Shown here piece by piece: positions 1 to 5,629 of a stretch of DNA of 5,831 bases. The DNA comes from B8-G4 sp033720735 (lineage in GTDB: Bacteria > Bacteroidota > Bacteroidia > Chitinophagales > Saprospiraceae), in the NCBI GenBank assembly GCA_033720735.1, contig JAWWBX010000283.1:1-5831 (forward strand), written 5' to 3'. The translations under genes were made by a program, and so were the position numbers. Below the pieces are notes generated by a model that ran no database searches, was not told the DNA's origin, and worked only from the letters and a program-made list of their open reading frames with translations. Positions within the stretch are counted from its first letter, which is position 1; each line of letters starts with the position of its first letter.

Positions 1-1149
1 CAGCTCAAGGCCGAAGGCTTCGAACAGCATGTGCGTGCGACCACTGGACTGGTATGCGATCCCTATTTCTCAGGGACCAAGTTGCATTGGCTCCTGGAGC
101 ATGTGGATGGTGCGCGGCAACGGGCGCAGGCAGGAGAGCTCCTGGCAGGTACGATCGACAGCTGGTTGCTCTACAATCTGACGGGGGGCCGCGTACATGC
201 CACCGATTACAGCAATGCGTCGCGGACCCTGCTCTATGATATCCAAACCTTGCAGTGGGATGCGAACATGCTGGAGCGTCTGGCGATCCCGGGTCCGATG
301 TTGCCCCGCGTCTTCGACAGTAGCGGACATTTTGGGGACACCGACACGGCCCTCCTGGGTGCTGCCATCCCGGTGATGGGCATTGCGGGAGACCAGCAGG
401 CGGCACTGTTCGGACAGCTGTGCTTCACACCCGGACAGGCCAAGAATACCTACGGAACGGGCTGTTTCATGCTGATGCAGACAGGTCAGTCACCGGTCTT
501 TACCGACAGCGGTTTGCTTACGACGCTGGCCTGGGGTCGCGACGGCCAGGTGGTGTATGCACTGGAAGGGAGCGTCTTCATTGCCGGTGCCGCGATCCAG
601 TGGCTGCGGGACGGTCTCGGTATCATCGGATCAGCCCCTGAATCCGGGGAGATTGCGGCCTCCCTGCAAGACAACGGAGACGTCTATCTGGTGCCGGCGT
701 TTGCCGGCCTGGGAACGCCTCACTGGGATCCGACCGCACGCGGCGTGCTGATCGGGCTGACCCGCGGCACCCACCGGGCGCATCTCGTACGTGCCGCCCT
801 TGAAGCCATCGCGTTCCAGTCCAGAGAGGCCCTGGATGAGATGCAACGAATGAGTGGGATCACGCTCAGCGAGTTGCGGGTCGACGGTGGCGCAGTCGCC
901 AATGACTTCCTGATGCAGTTTCAGGCAGATCTGCTGGGCGTGCCGGTGATGCGGCCAGACGATCTTGAAAGTACGGCCCGGGGGGCGGCCTATCTTGCCG
1001 GTCTCGCTGCATCTGTCTGGGATGAACAGACCTTGCATGCATTGCGTGCCACCGCCCAGGCGTTTGCGCCGGCCATGGAGGAGGCTGCGCGAAACCGGCT
1101 GTTCCGCCGCTGGCAACAGGCTGTGGAGCGCGCTAAGGGGTGGGCTTGA
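1..1149 (+). CDS. glpK: Glycerol kinase (GlpK), 5'-truncated by the window edge
   Basis: Cytoplasmic FGGY-family kinase that phosphorylates glycerol with ATP to sn-glycerol 3-phosphate. The reading frame is open from base 1 and 382 residues are visible. By comparison with E. coli GlpK (about 500 residues), roughly the first 115 residues lie outside the window, so the GTG at 31 is not the real start. Recognisable blocks are GLVCDPYFSGTK near the left edge, GIAGDQQAALFGQ (general-base Asp codon at 391-393), NTYGTGCFMLM, YALEGSVF, VPAFAGLGTPHWDP, the FGGY signature GLTRGTHRAHLVRAALEA, and VDGGAVANDFLMQFQ. The loop that binds fructose 1,6-bisphosphate in E. coli (GGKGGTR) is absent: the aligned stretch reads TDTALLGAAIP, so that allosteric inhibition is probably missing. 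The last 17 bases overlap the end of the convergent DUF3570 gene. Identification is firm from the motifs; the regulation statement is inference. Confidence 0.96.
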   Translation, partial: QLKAEGFEQHVRATTGLVCDPYFSGTKLHWLLEHVDGARQRAQAGELLAGTIDSWLLYNLTGGRVHATDYSNASRTLLYDIQTLQWDANMLERLAIPGPMLPRVFDSSGHFGDTDTALLGAAIPVMGIAGDQQAALFGQLCFTPGQAKNTYGTGCFMLMQTGQSPVFTDSGLLTTLAWGRDGQVVYALEGSVFIAGAAIQWLRDGLGIIGSAPESGEIAASLQDNGDVYLVPAFAGLGTPHWDPTARGVLIGLTRGTHRAHLVRAALEAIAFQSREALDEMQRMSGITLSELRVDGGAVANDFLMQFQADLLGVPVMRPDDLESTARGAAYLAGLAASVWDEQTLHALRATAQAFAPAMEEAARNRLFRRWQQAVERAKGWA

Positions 1150-2380
1150 CCCGCTTGATGAAGAGATCTTCGCGATCCCACCGGAACAGGGTGGTCAACA
1201 CATGCGCATGCAATCCGCCCGTTCGCCGATAGTACGCATAGCGGATAGAGAAGGCGGGTGTCGACCACACCCCCGTCGCCCGATCCGTGGGACGACGTCT
1301 CATTGAGATCTGCAAGCCGACGTTGGTCGACCAGAACCGTGAGAGGTCGTGGTCGGAGGTGTAGAATTGCGTGCCGGCAACATGGGTGTTGAACGGCGCA
1401 AAATATTCTGAGGCACTTTGATGGAAGATGCGGGCAGATGGGCTGATCACGATCCTTGGGCTCAATCTCAAAGGAAGCGCACATTGCAACGTGTGAGATA
1501 CCATGCCGAAATTGTCCAGATACACCTGGTATAAGGAGCGCAAAACGCCGGAATTGGCAAATTGCTTGTTAACCCGGATACTGAGTGATGCCGACCGGCG
1601 CCGTTTCGGTAGGCGTTCAACAGCCGGCCGCTGTACGCCTGCAAAGTAGACACGGTGAAACGGCGTTGAAAGTAACCCGCGCTGCAGGATCATTGCCGGA
1701 TAGATACCTATCGAAAGATCCGGGGCAAGGGCACGCTGATAGAGGAAAAACAGATTATAGGAAGATCGGTGCGCCGAGTCAAACCAGGCCGTATCCCTGA
1801 GCTCCGCCGGATAGATGAGATGACTCGGTTTCAGGTAAGGCTTGTTCAGCCAACCCCACCGCAAGTCCGCAAAGAACATTTTGAACTGGAACCCGTAGGT
1901 CGTGAGTTCCTGGCGGCGATTCATCCAAATGTCGATGCCTCTGGACAGATAATCCGACTCCAGCGATCCATTGAGTTTGACACCGTACTCCACAGGTGCC
2001 CGTGGGCCCTTGCGTGAGAATCCCACGGCTATCGTCTCATGGCCATCCTTTTTAGAAGCGGACGACATATTAAAGTCAATGTGATCGGTCGATGCCGAGC
2101 TGATCACGTCGATGCCGAGATCGAGATGTAAGGCCGTATGCGGGCTCACCGCACGGCGGTACCCGTACTTGACGCTGTAGACCTTGAGCTTTTCAGTCCC
2201 GGTGCCGCCGGTGACGGCAGACTGGTCTCCGTCCTGATCATAGTAGGAAAGCAGCAGAGTGATGTCGCTCTGGTTCAACCTGTTGCCCTGCGTCTGCAAG
2301 GAGTCCTGGCCAAGTACGTGTTGGAACATCACCGCGATGAGGATGATGCGCACCATCCAATGCTTCAATTGCACCCGCAC
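1133..2380 (-). CDS. DUF3570 protein, predicted outer-membrane beta-barrel of an ApbE cassette
   Basis: The protein has up to 415 residues. It starts with a hydrophobic signal segment (about residues 9-23, MVRIILIAVMFQHVLG, likely cleaved before QDSL). The DUF3570 hallmarks follow: SYYDQDGDQSAVTGGTGTEKL (about 45-65), then DVISSASTDHID (91-102) and SSASKKD. The rest is rich in alternating aromatic and polar residues, as expected of a beta-barrel. The function of the family is not established; it commonly occurs with DUF4266 and ApbE, as here. The start is uncertain. GTG at 2380 overlaps the DUF4266 gene by 16 bases. GTG at 2374 has the best ribosome binding site, AAGGGAGG with 6-base spacing. 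ATG at 2356 lies just after the DUF4266 stop. The stop falls inside the convergent glpK. Residues 91-97 fit the covalent FMN-attachment consensus. Family call is confident; barrel and flavin ideas are inference. Confidence 0.9.
   Translation of the reverse strand: MRVQLKHWMVRIILIAVMFQHVLGQDSLQTQGNRLNQSDITLLLSYYDQDGDQSAVTGGTGTEKLKVYSVKYGYRRAVSPHTALHLDLGIDVISSASTDHIDFNMSSASKKDGHETIAVGFSRKGPRAPVEYGVKLNGSLESDYLSRGIDIWMNRRQELTTYGFQFKMFFADLRWGWLNKPYLKPSHLIYPAELRDTAWFDSAHRSSYNLFFLYQRALAPDLSIGIYPAMILQRGLLSTPFHRVYFAGVQRPAVERLPKRRRSASLSIRVNKQFANSGVLRSLYQVYLDNFGMVSHTLQCALPLRLSPRIVISPSARIFHQSASEYFAPFNTHVAGTQFYTSDHDLSRFWSTNVGLQISMRRRPTDRATGVWSTPAFSIRYAYYRRTGGLHAHVLTTLFRWDREDLFIKRVKPTP
2090..2110 (-). other. 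Candidate flavinylation motif in the DUF3570 protein
   Basis: These seven codons encode D-V-I-S-S-A-S (residues 91-97 of the longest reading). The pattern matches Dxx[ST][GS][AS][ST], the consensus around the Ser or Thr to which ApbE attaches FMN in NqrB, NqrC and RnfG proteins. The apbE gene is two genes upstream in the same operon. The motif sits in what I recall as one of the best conserved blocks of DUF3570 (SSASTD). The acceptor would be Ser97. A short degenerate motif can match by chance, and the second position here is Ser rather than the usual Gly. Confidence 0.35.
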
Positions 2381-2589
2381 CCTCCCTTGGCTGATTTGCC
2401 GGTTGGAGCACTGGCCCCTTCACGGTAGCTGAAGGCGGACAATTCAAACTGCTCGATATCCATGGTGCCGAGACCGGTAAATCCGGGTGCCATGCTGCCC
2501 GTAAGCACCGTTTTAGTGGACCTTAAAGAACAGGCGCTTACGGCGCAGAGCGTGATTGAAACGAGAACCGGCCAGATGAACTTACGCAT
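2365..2589 (-). CDS. DUF4266 small lipoprotein with C-terminal GGCGCN
   Basis: A 74-residue protein. The N-terminus MRKFIWPVLVSITLCAVSAC is a lipoprotein signal peptide with lipobox VSAC, giving lipid-modified Cys20 and a mature chain of about 55 residues. The C-terminus has the DUF4266 pattern: a FSYREGAS segment followed by a flexible Gly/Ser/Lys stretch and the terminal GGCGCN (Cys71 and Cys73). The function is unknown; the exposed CGC pair could bind metal, take part in thiol redox chemistry or be modified, but none of these is shown. The ATG follows the apbE stop with no gap (TAA then ATG) and has no visible Shine-Dalgarno, so it is probably translated by re-initiation. Its 3' end carries the ribosome binding site of DUF3570. 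Family call rests on length, lipobox and the tail motif. Confidence 0.88.
   Translation of the reverse strand: MRKFIWPVLVSITLCAVSACSLRSTKTVLTGSMAPGFTGLGTMDIEQFELSAFSYREGASAPTGKSAKGGCGCN
2381..2388 (-). promoter_or_regulatory. Shine-Dalgarno for DUF3570, inside the DUF4266 tail codons
   Basis: On the minus strand this reads AAGGGAGG and encodes the Lys-Gly-Gly just before the terminal CGCN of the DUF4266 protein. It directly abuts GTG 2380 but lies 6 bases before GTG 2374, which makes 2374 the best-spaced start for DUF3570. It implies that DUF3570 translation initiates while ribosomes finish DUF4266. Confidence 0.5.
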
Positions 2590-3621
2590 TTACGGGTCGG
2601 GGTTGAGGTCAATGCCCGAGCTCAAATGTAAGGCATTCGCAGCATCGATGATGAGCCCTTCGGTATTCGGCAGCTTCTCGATGAAGGCCAGCCCATCGGT
2701 GACGCCCATGACAAACACGGCCGTAGCCAGGGCATCGGCCAGCTCACCGGATGCATTGATGATCGTTACGCTCTTGATATTACGCACGGGATATCCGGAC
2801 CGCGGATCGATGACATGGGCGTAGCGCTCTCCGGCGTGTGTAAAATACCGTTCGTAGCTCCCGGAAGTTGCCACCGAGGCATCCCGCACTGGCAGCCAAA
2901 GCAACGCCTGACCGGGATCTTCCGGATCGGCAATGCCCACCTGCCAGGCTGTGCTGTCGGCACGCAGGCCCCACGCCGTGATGTCTCCGCCGGCATTCAC
3001 CAGGCCGCTGCTGATCCCGAAAAATTGCATCAGTTCCTTCACTTTGTCGGCTGCATACCCCTTGCCAATGGCGCCATATCCGATCGACATACCGGGCATG
3101 GTCAGGAAAATGGTCTGTTTCTGCAGCGAAACCAGTTCCCGGCCGACCGAGCGCAGATATGCCTCGACAAGTGACGGATCGGGCAATCGTGCCACATCCT
3201 GACCTTCAAATGTCCAGAGGTCGCTCATCCCGCGAAAAGTGATGTCGAACGCACCCTCCGTGATCCGGGAGATGCGCAAGGCGCGATCAGTCAGATCATA
3301 CACTTCTCCGGACACACGCACCGGGCGCACACCTGCCAGCGCGTTCACTTGTCCGACCTCACTGGTGTCGATGTAGTCAGATAGCAGGCGTTCGATCCGG
3401 GCTACTTCGCCGACACACAGATCAAGCAGGGTTTCGGCCCGCTGTGATCCTGCGGTGTCAACGATTGTGAAGCTGAATGCACTCCCCATCAGTTGCGCAG
3501 AGCGTTGATACTCCACGTGGGCCTGGGCAGGCATGGTCATCGTCGCACACGAAGCCATCACCACCAGCAAGGCTTCCCGTCTCAAAAGTTGTGGACGCAT
3601 CGATTCATGATTGTCATTCAT
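2590..3621 (-). CDS. apbE: FAD:protein FMN transferase (ApbE family)
   Basis: A 343-residue exported enzyme that uses FAD to attach FMN covalently to a Thr or Ser of a target protein outside the cytoplasm. Family blocks are in order: LLSDYIDTSEVGQVN (79-93), GAFDIT (123-128), GAIGKGYAADKV (183-194), VNAGGDI (208-214), ATSGSYERYF (251-260), HVIDPRSGYPV (269-279) and ADALATAVFVMG (295-306), with Asp296 and Thr300 as the expected Mg2+ ligands. All key blocks are intact, so the enzyme looks active. The N-terminus is ambiguous: a Tat-like LRREALL, a possible weak lipobox MASC at Cys25, or cleavage after AQA at residue 34. ATG 3621 overlaps the trehalase remnant's stop as ATGA; ATG 3600 (residue 8) is an alternative start, and neither has a good Shine-Dalgarno. 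It heads the cassette with DUF4266 and DUF3570; no NqrC, RnfG or FMN_bind target is visible in the window. Confidence 0.95.
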   Translation of the reverse strand: MNDNHESMRPQLLRREALLVVMASCATMTMPAQAHVEYQRSAQLMGSAFSFTIVDTAGSQRAETLLDLCVGEVARIERLLSDYIDTSEVGQVNALAGVRPVRVSGEVYDLTDRALRISRITEGAFDITFRGMSDLWTFEGQDVARLPDPSLVEAYLRSVGRELVSLQKQTIFLTMPGMSIGYGAIGKGYAADKVKELMQFFGISSGLVNAGGDITAWGLRADSTAWQVGIADPEDPGQALLWLPVRDASVATSGSYERYFTHAGERYAHVIDPRSGYPVRNIKSVTIINASGELADALATAVFVMGVTDGLAFIEKLPNTEGLIIDAANALHLSSGIDLNPDP

Positions 3622-3905
3622 CCAAAAAATGCGAGGAGGACCCCATTCGTCCAGCCAAATCCGTCCTGGACAGCTGCAGGTACGCCTGTGTAGTCGCTTT
3701 CCGCCGGATCCGGCACGCGGAAATGTTGTTCGACAAACGACCCGAGGTCGAAGTCCGCCTGCCCATGCTGCCGTTGATATGCGCGCATGATCTCATCGGG
3801 CGAGCTTCGTGGCACGGCATCCACGAAGGTTTTGGAGTCTGCAAATACGCCATTCATTTGAACGGCCTCGAAAAGGGCCCCGTACACGGTATCCGGCGTT
3901 TGCAT
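3618..3905 (-). pseudogene. Trehalase (GH37) remnant with the catalytic core deleted in frame
   Basis: The 95-codon reading frame joins two ends of a trehalase. Residues 1 to about 70 match the N-terminal region of TreA/TreF (YGALFEAVQMNGVFADSKTFVDAVP, then a DFDLGSFVEQHF block; compare LFPDQKTFADAVPNSDP in E. coli TreA). Residues 79-90 (VQDGFGWTNGVL) are the conserved extreme C-terminus. Everything between is missing: both trehalase signatures (PGGRFxExYxWD and QWDxPxGWxP) and the catalytic Asp and Glu. A usual family length of 500-550 implies roughly 400 lost residues. The junction lies near 3665-3690. The product cannot hydrolyse trehalose. I chose ATG 3905 because homology begins there; the frame stays open to 4022, but that part overlaps the transporter start and looks non-coding. 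The frame and the ATGA overlap with apbE are preserved. A joining error in assembly is a real alternative to genomic deletion. Confidence 0.85.
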
Positions 3906-3984
3906 TAGCCCAAAATACGCCAAAACAGGATGGTCACCGGAGCGCGGTCGTTTTTGTACTTTCAGGAACTGACCACCGATACCG
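3906..3984 (+). other. Divergent intergenic region between trehalase and transporter remnants
   Basis: This 79-base gap is the only non-coding space from which both the leftward set (trehalase remnant, apbE, DUF4266, DUF3570) and the rightward set (transporter remnant, aminotransferase) could be promoted. I see no convincing -35/-10 pair or Bacteroidota-type TAnnTTTG element. There is an imperfect inverted pair, TGGTCA at 3931-3936 and TGACCA at 3970-3975, around a 33-base centre that could be operator half-sites, but six matching bases may be chance. Confidence 0.4.
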
Positions 3985-4450
3985 ATGCAACACTGGAGAA
4001 TCAAGCTGGCCCTGTTTATCAATTACTTCGTCTTTGCCATCCTGCTCAACAGCGTCGGGATCCTCATCCAGAAATCGATCAACGTCTATGGTGTGGATGA
4101 AGTGGCAGCAAGCAGCCTTGAAGCTTTCAAAGACTTGTCGATCGCGGCCGTATCCTCCTTCGTCTTTCCGCTGATCGGGTTGTTTCTGGCTCCCATCTAT
4201 CCCTTGATGAATGCAGGTGTTCTCGGTTCCGTCGACAAGGCCCAGTATAGTGCGCTGGCCGGTCTGCTCACGTTTTTCTCGGGGGTGGGCGGCACATTAG
4301 GCTCACGTCTGGTCGGATATCTCTTCAGGGAGATCGGCGGCGCCCCTGGCCTTCTACTTCTCGTTGGGGCCGATCGTGCTTTTGATCGTCCTGTTGATCA
4401 TCTTGTATCGTCTCACCAAGCGCCGCCAGGAGGCTCTGCAAGATGCCTAG
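3985..4450 (+). pseudogene. MFS sugar-transporter remnant (internal deletion plus frameshift)
   Basis: The N-terminus (RIKLALFINYFVFAILLNSVG, then EAFKDLSIAAVSSFV, residues 5-60) is the first membrane helix and part of the second of a FucP-like MFS permease. It runs directly into the family's C-terminal helices: GLFLAPIYPLMNAGVLG, then ALAGLLTFFSGVGGTLGSRLVGYLF. About 154 codons remain where 390-440 are usual, so the central helices are absent; the junction is near 4153-4176. A second lesion is a one-base excess in the CCCC run at 4343-4346. Reading it as CCC restores GGALAFYFSLGPIVLLIVLL and a basic tail ending at TAG 4448-4450; uncorrected, the frame drifts to a TGA at 4453-4455. The restored stop overlaps the next gene's ATG by 8 bases, typical of an intact ancestral operon. 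The substrate was perhaps trehalose or another sugar, judged only from the neighbouring trehalase. No good ribosome binding site precedes ATG 3985. Confidence 0.82.
4428..4433 (+). promoter_or_regulatory. Shine-Dalgarno AGGAGG of the aminotransferase gene
   Basis: A full AGGAGG lies 9 bases before ATG 4443, inside the last codons of the ancestral transporter frame. It fixes the start of the following gene and shows that anti-Shine-Dalgarno pairing is used in this genome. Confidence 0.7.
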
Positions 4451-5627
4451 CTTGACCCAGGCCGAGGTGGCACGCCTGCGTGCTGACACGCCTGGGGTCT
4501 CGCAGGTGATGCATTTCAACAACGCGGGTGCATCCCTGATGCCTCGTCCGGTGATTGCCGCGATGCAGGACTACCTGGCGTTTGAGGCGATCACGGGTGG
4601 GTACGAAGCGGTTGCTGCCAGATCGCAGGACATCGATGACTTCTACCATGTCTGTGCACGGCTGATCAATGCCACCCCGCGCAACATCGCATTCACAGCG
4701 AGTGCCACGGATGCCTTTGGCAGGGCCCTGTCCTCTGTACCGCTGCAGCCCGGCGACGTGATTGTCACCACCGACAATGACTATATCTCCAATCAGCTCG
4801 CATTCCTCTCTTTTCAACGACGATTCGGGGTCCGTCTCTTGCGGGCAGAGGAATTGCCGGAAGGTGGCGTCGATCCCGATTCGGTGCGGTCACTGATTCG
4901 TGAGCATCGCCCCCAGTTGGTATCCGTATCCCATGTGCCGACCAATTCGGGCTTGATCCAGGATGTGGAGGCGGTTGGGCGGATCTGCCGGGAGCACGAA
5001 GTGCTGTACCTGGTTGACGCCTGCCAGTCGGTCGGACAGATGCCGGTTGATGTACAGGCGATCGGCTGTGATTTCCTCAGTGCGACCTTTCGCAAGTTCC
5101 TGCGCGGGCCGCGTGGGGCCGGGTTCTTGTATGTATCGGACCATGTTCTTGACGTGGGACTCGAGCCCTTGCTCATCGATATGCGCGGCGCACGATGGTC
5201 AGGCAGGGATGCATATACGCCCTCCGAGCGTGCCCACCGTTTTGAAGAATGGGAACAGAACTACGCCCTCATGATGGGCTCCCGGGCGGCTTGCTGTTAC
5301 GCCCTGGATGTGGGACTTGCGGCGATCCAAATGAGAACATGGACTCTGGCCGACATACTGCGCGATGGACTGAAGCAACTGCACGGGGTGGAGGTGCTCG
5401 ACCGCGGCAGGGAGCAATGCGCCATCGTCACGGCTTACTTCAGGGGACGGACCCAGGATCAGCTCACGGCACAGTTGTCCGGCATCAACGTCGGATTCAG
5501 TCTTGCGCAATATGCTGTGATCGACTTTGCGCAAAAACAGGTGCCGTGGGCGTTGCGCGTGGCACCGCATTATTACAATACTGAGGAGGAAGTGCGGATC
5601 CTGCTCGACCGGCTCAAGGAAGTTTGA
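4443..5627 (+). CDS. Class V aminotransferase-fold PLP-dependent enzyme
   Basis: A complete 394-residue cytosolic enzyme of PLP fold type I. Visible family features: HFNNAGASLMPRPV (24-37) at the N-terminal substrate-binding region; the TASATDAF cofactor-phosphate loop (85-92); SHVPTNSG (163-170) with the PLP-stacking His164; VDACQSVGQMPVDV (191-204) with Asp192 and Gln195 contacting PLP; SATFRKFLRGPRGAGFLYV (213-231) with Lys218 as the expected Schiff-base lysine; and Arg372 in LRVAPHYYNTEEE as the likely carboxylate anchor. The class includes cysteine desulfurases, isopenicillin N epimerase-like enzymes and EgtE-type C-S lyases; the sequence does not decide among them, and no desulfurase-type catalytic Cys loop is obvious to me. 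It starts 8 bases inside the ancestral transporter frame with a strong Shine-Dalgarno, so it was probably co-transcribed with it. It ends two bases from the convergent TPR gene. Confidence 0.92.
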   Translation: MPSLTQAEVARLRADTPGVSQVMHFNNAGASLMPRPVIAAMQDYLAFEAITGGYEAVAARSQDIDDFYHVCARLINATPRNIAFTASATDAFGRALSSVPLQPGDVIVTTDNDYISNQLAFLSFQRRFGVRLLRAEELPEGGVDPDSVRSLIREHRPQLVSVSHVPTNSGLIQDVEAVGRICREHEVLYLVDACQSVGQMPVDVQAIGCDFLSATFRKFLRGPRGAGFLYVSDHVLDVGLEPLLIDMRGARWSGRDAYTPSERAHRFEEWEQNYALMMGSRAACCYALDVGLAAIQMRTWTLADILRDGLKQLHGVEVLDRGREQCAIVTAYFRGRTQDQLTAQLSGINVGFSLAQYAVIDFAQKQVPWALRVAPHYYNTEEEVRILLDRLKEV

Positions 5628-5629
5628 GG

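Noticed and set aside
631..1484. Long open frames antisense to glpK and overlapping the glpK/DUF3570 junction on the minus strand (631-1116, 990-1484).
   Set aside because: They show no family motif, lack plausible starts and lie opposite or out of frame with strongly conserved genes; they are GC-driven shadows.
3906..3984. The TGGTCA/TGACCA inverted pair and the TACTTT box as a defined operator and promoter.
   Set aside because: Matches are too short and there is no well-spaced -35 partner; recorded only as a weak possibility under the intergenic region.
3906..4022. Upstream extension of the trehalase remnant frame to ATG 4022.
   Set aside because: The extra 39 residues have no trehalase similarity that I can see and overlap the recognisable start of the transporter on the other strand; homology begins at ATG 3905.
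3697..4171. The 8-mer CTTTCCGC at both deletion junctions (3697-3704 and 4164-4171) as a recombination site.
   Set aside because: Hundreds of shared 8-mers are expected by chance in a window of this size, and a direct repeat spanning the retained N-terminal parts would not explain two separate internal deletions.
3985..4450. A functional half-size transporter instead of a pseudogene.
   Set aside because: The remaining pieces are the first helix, part of a second, and the last helices of one family, not a natural six-helix half, and a frameshift also removes the final helix.
4347..4455. The unshifted C-terminus of the transporter frame as a genuine protein tail.
   Set aside because: It is rich in Asp, Arg and Pro and not membrane-like, while the neighbouring frame gives a perfect last helix and a stop that fits the next gene's start.
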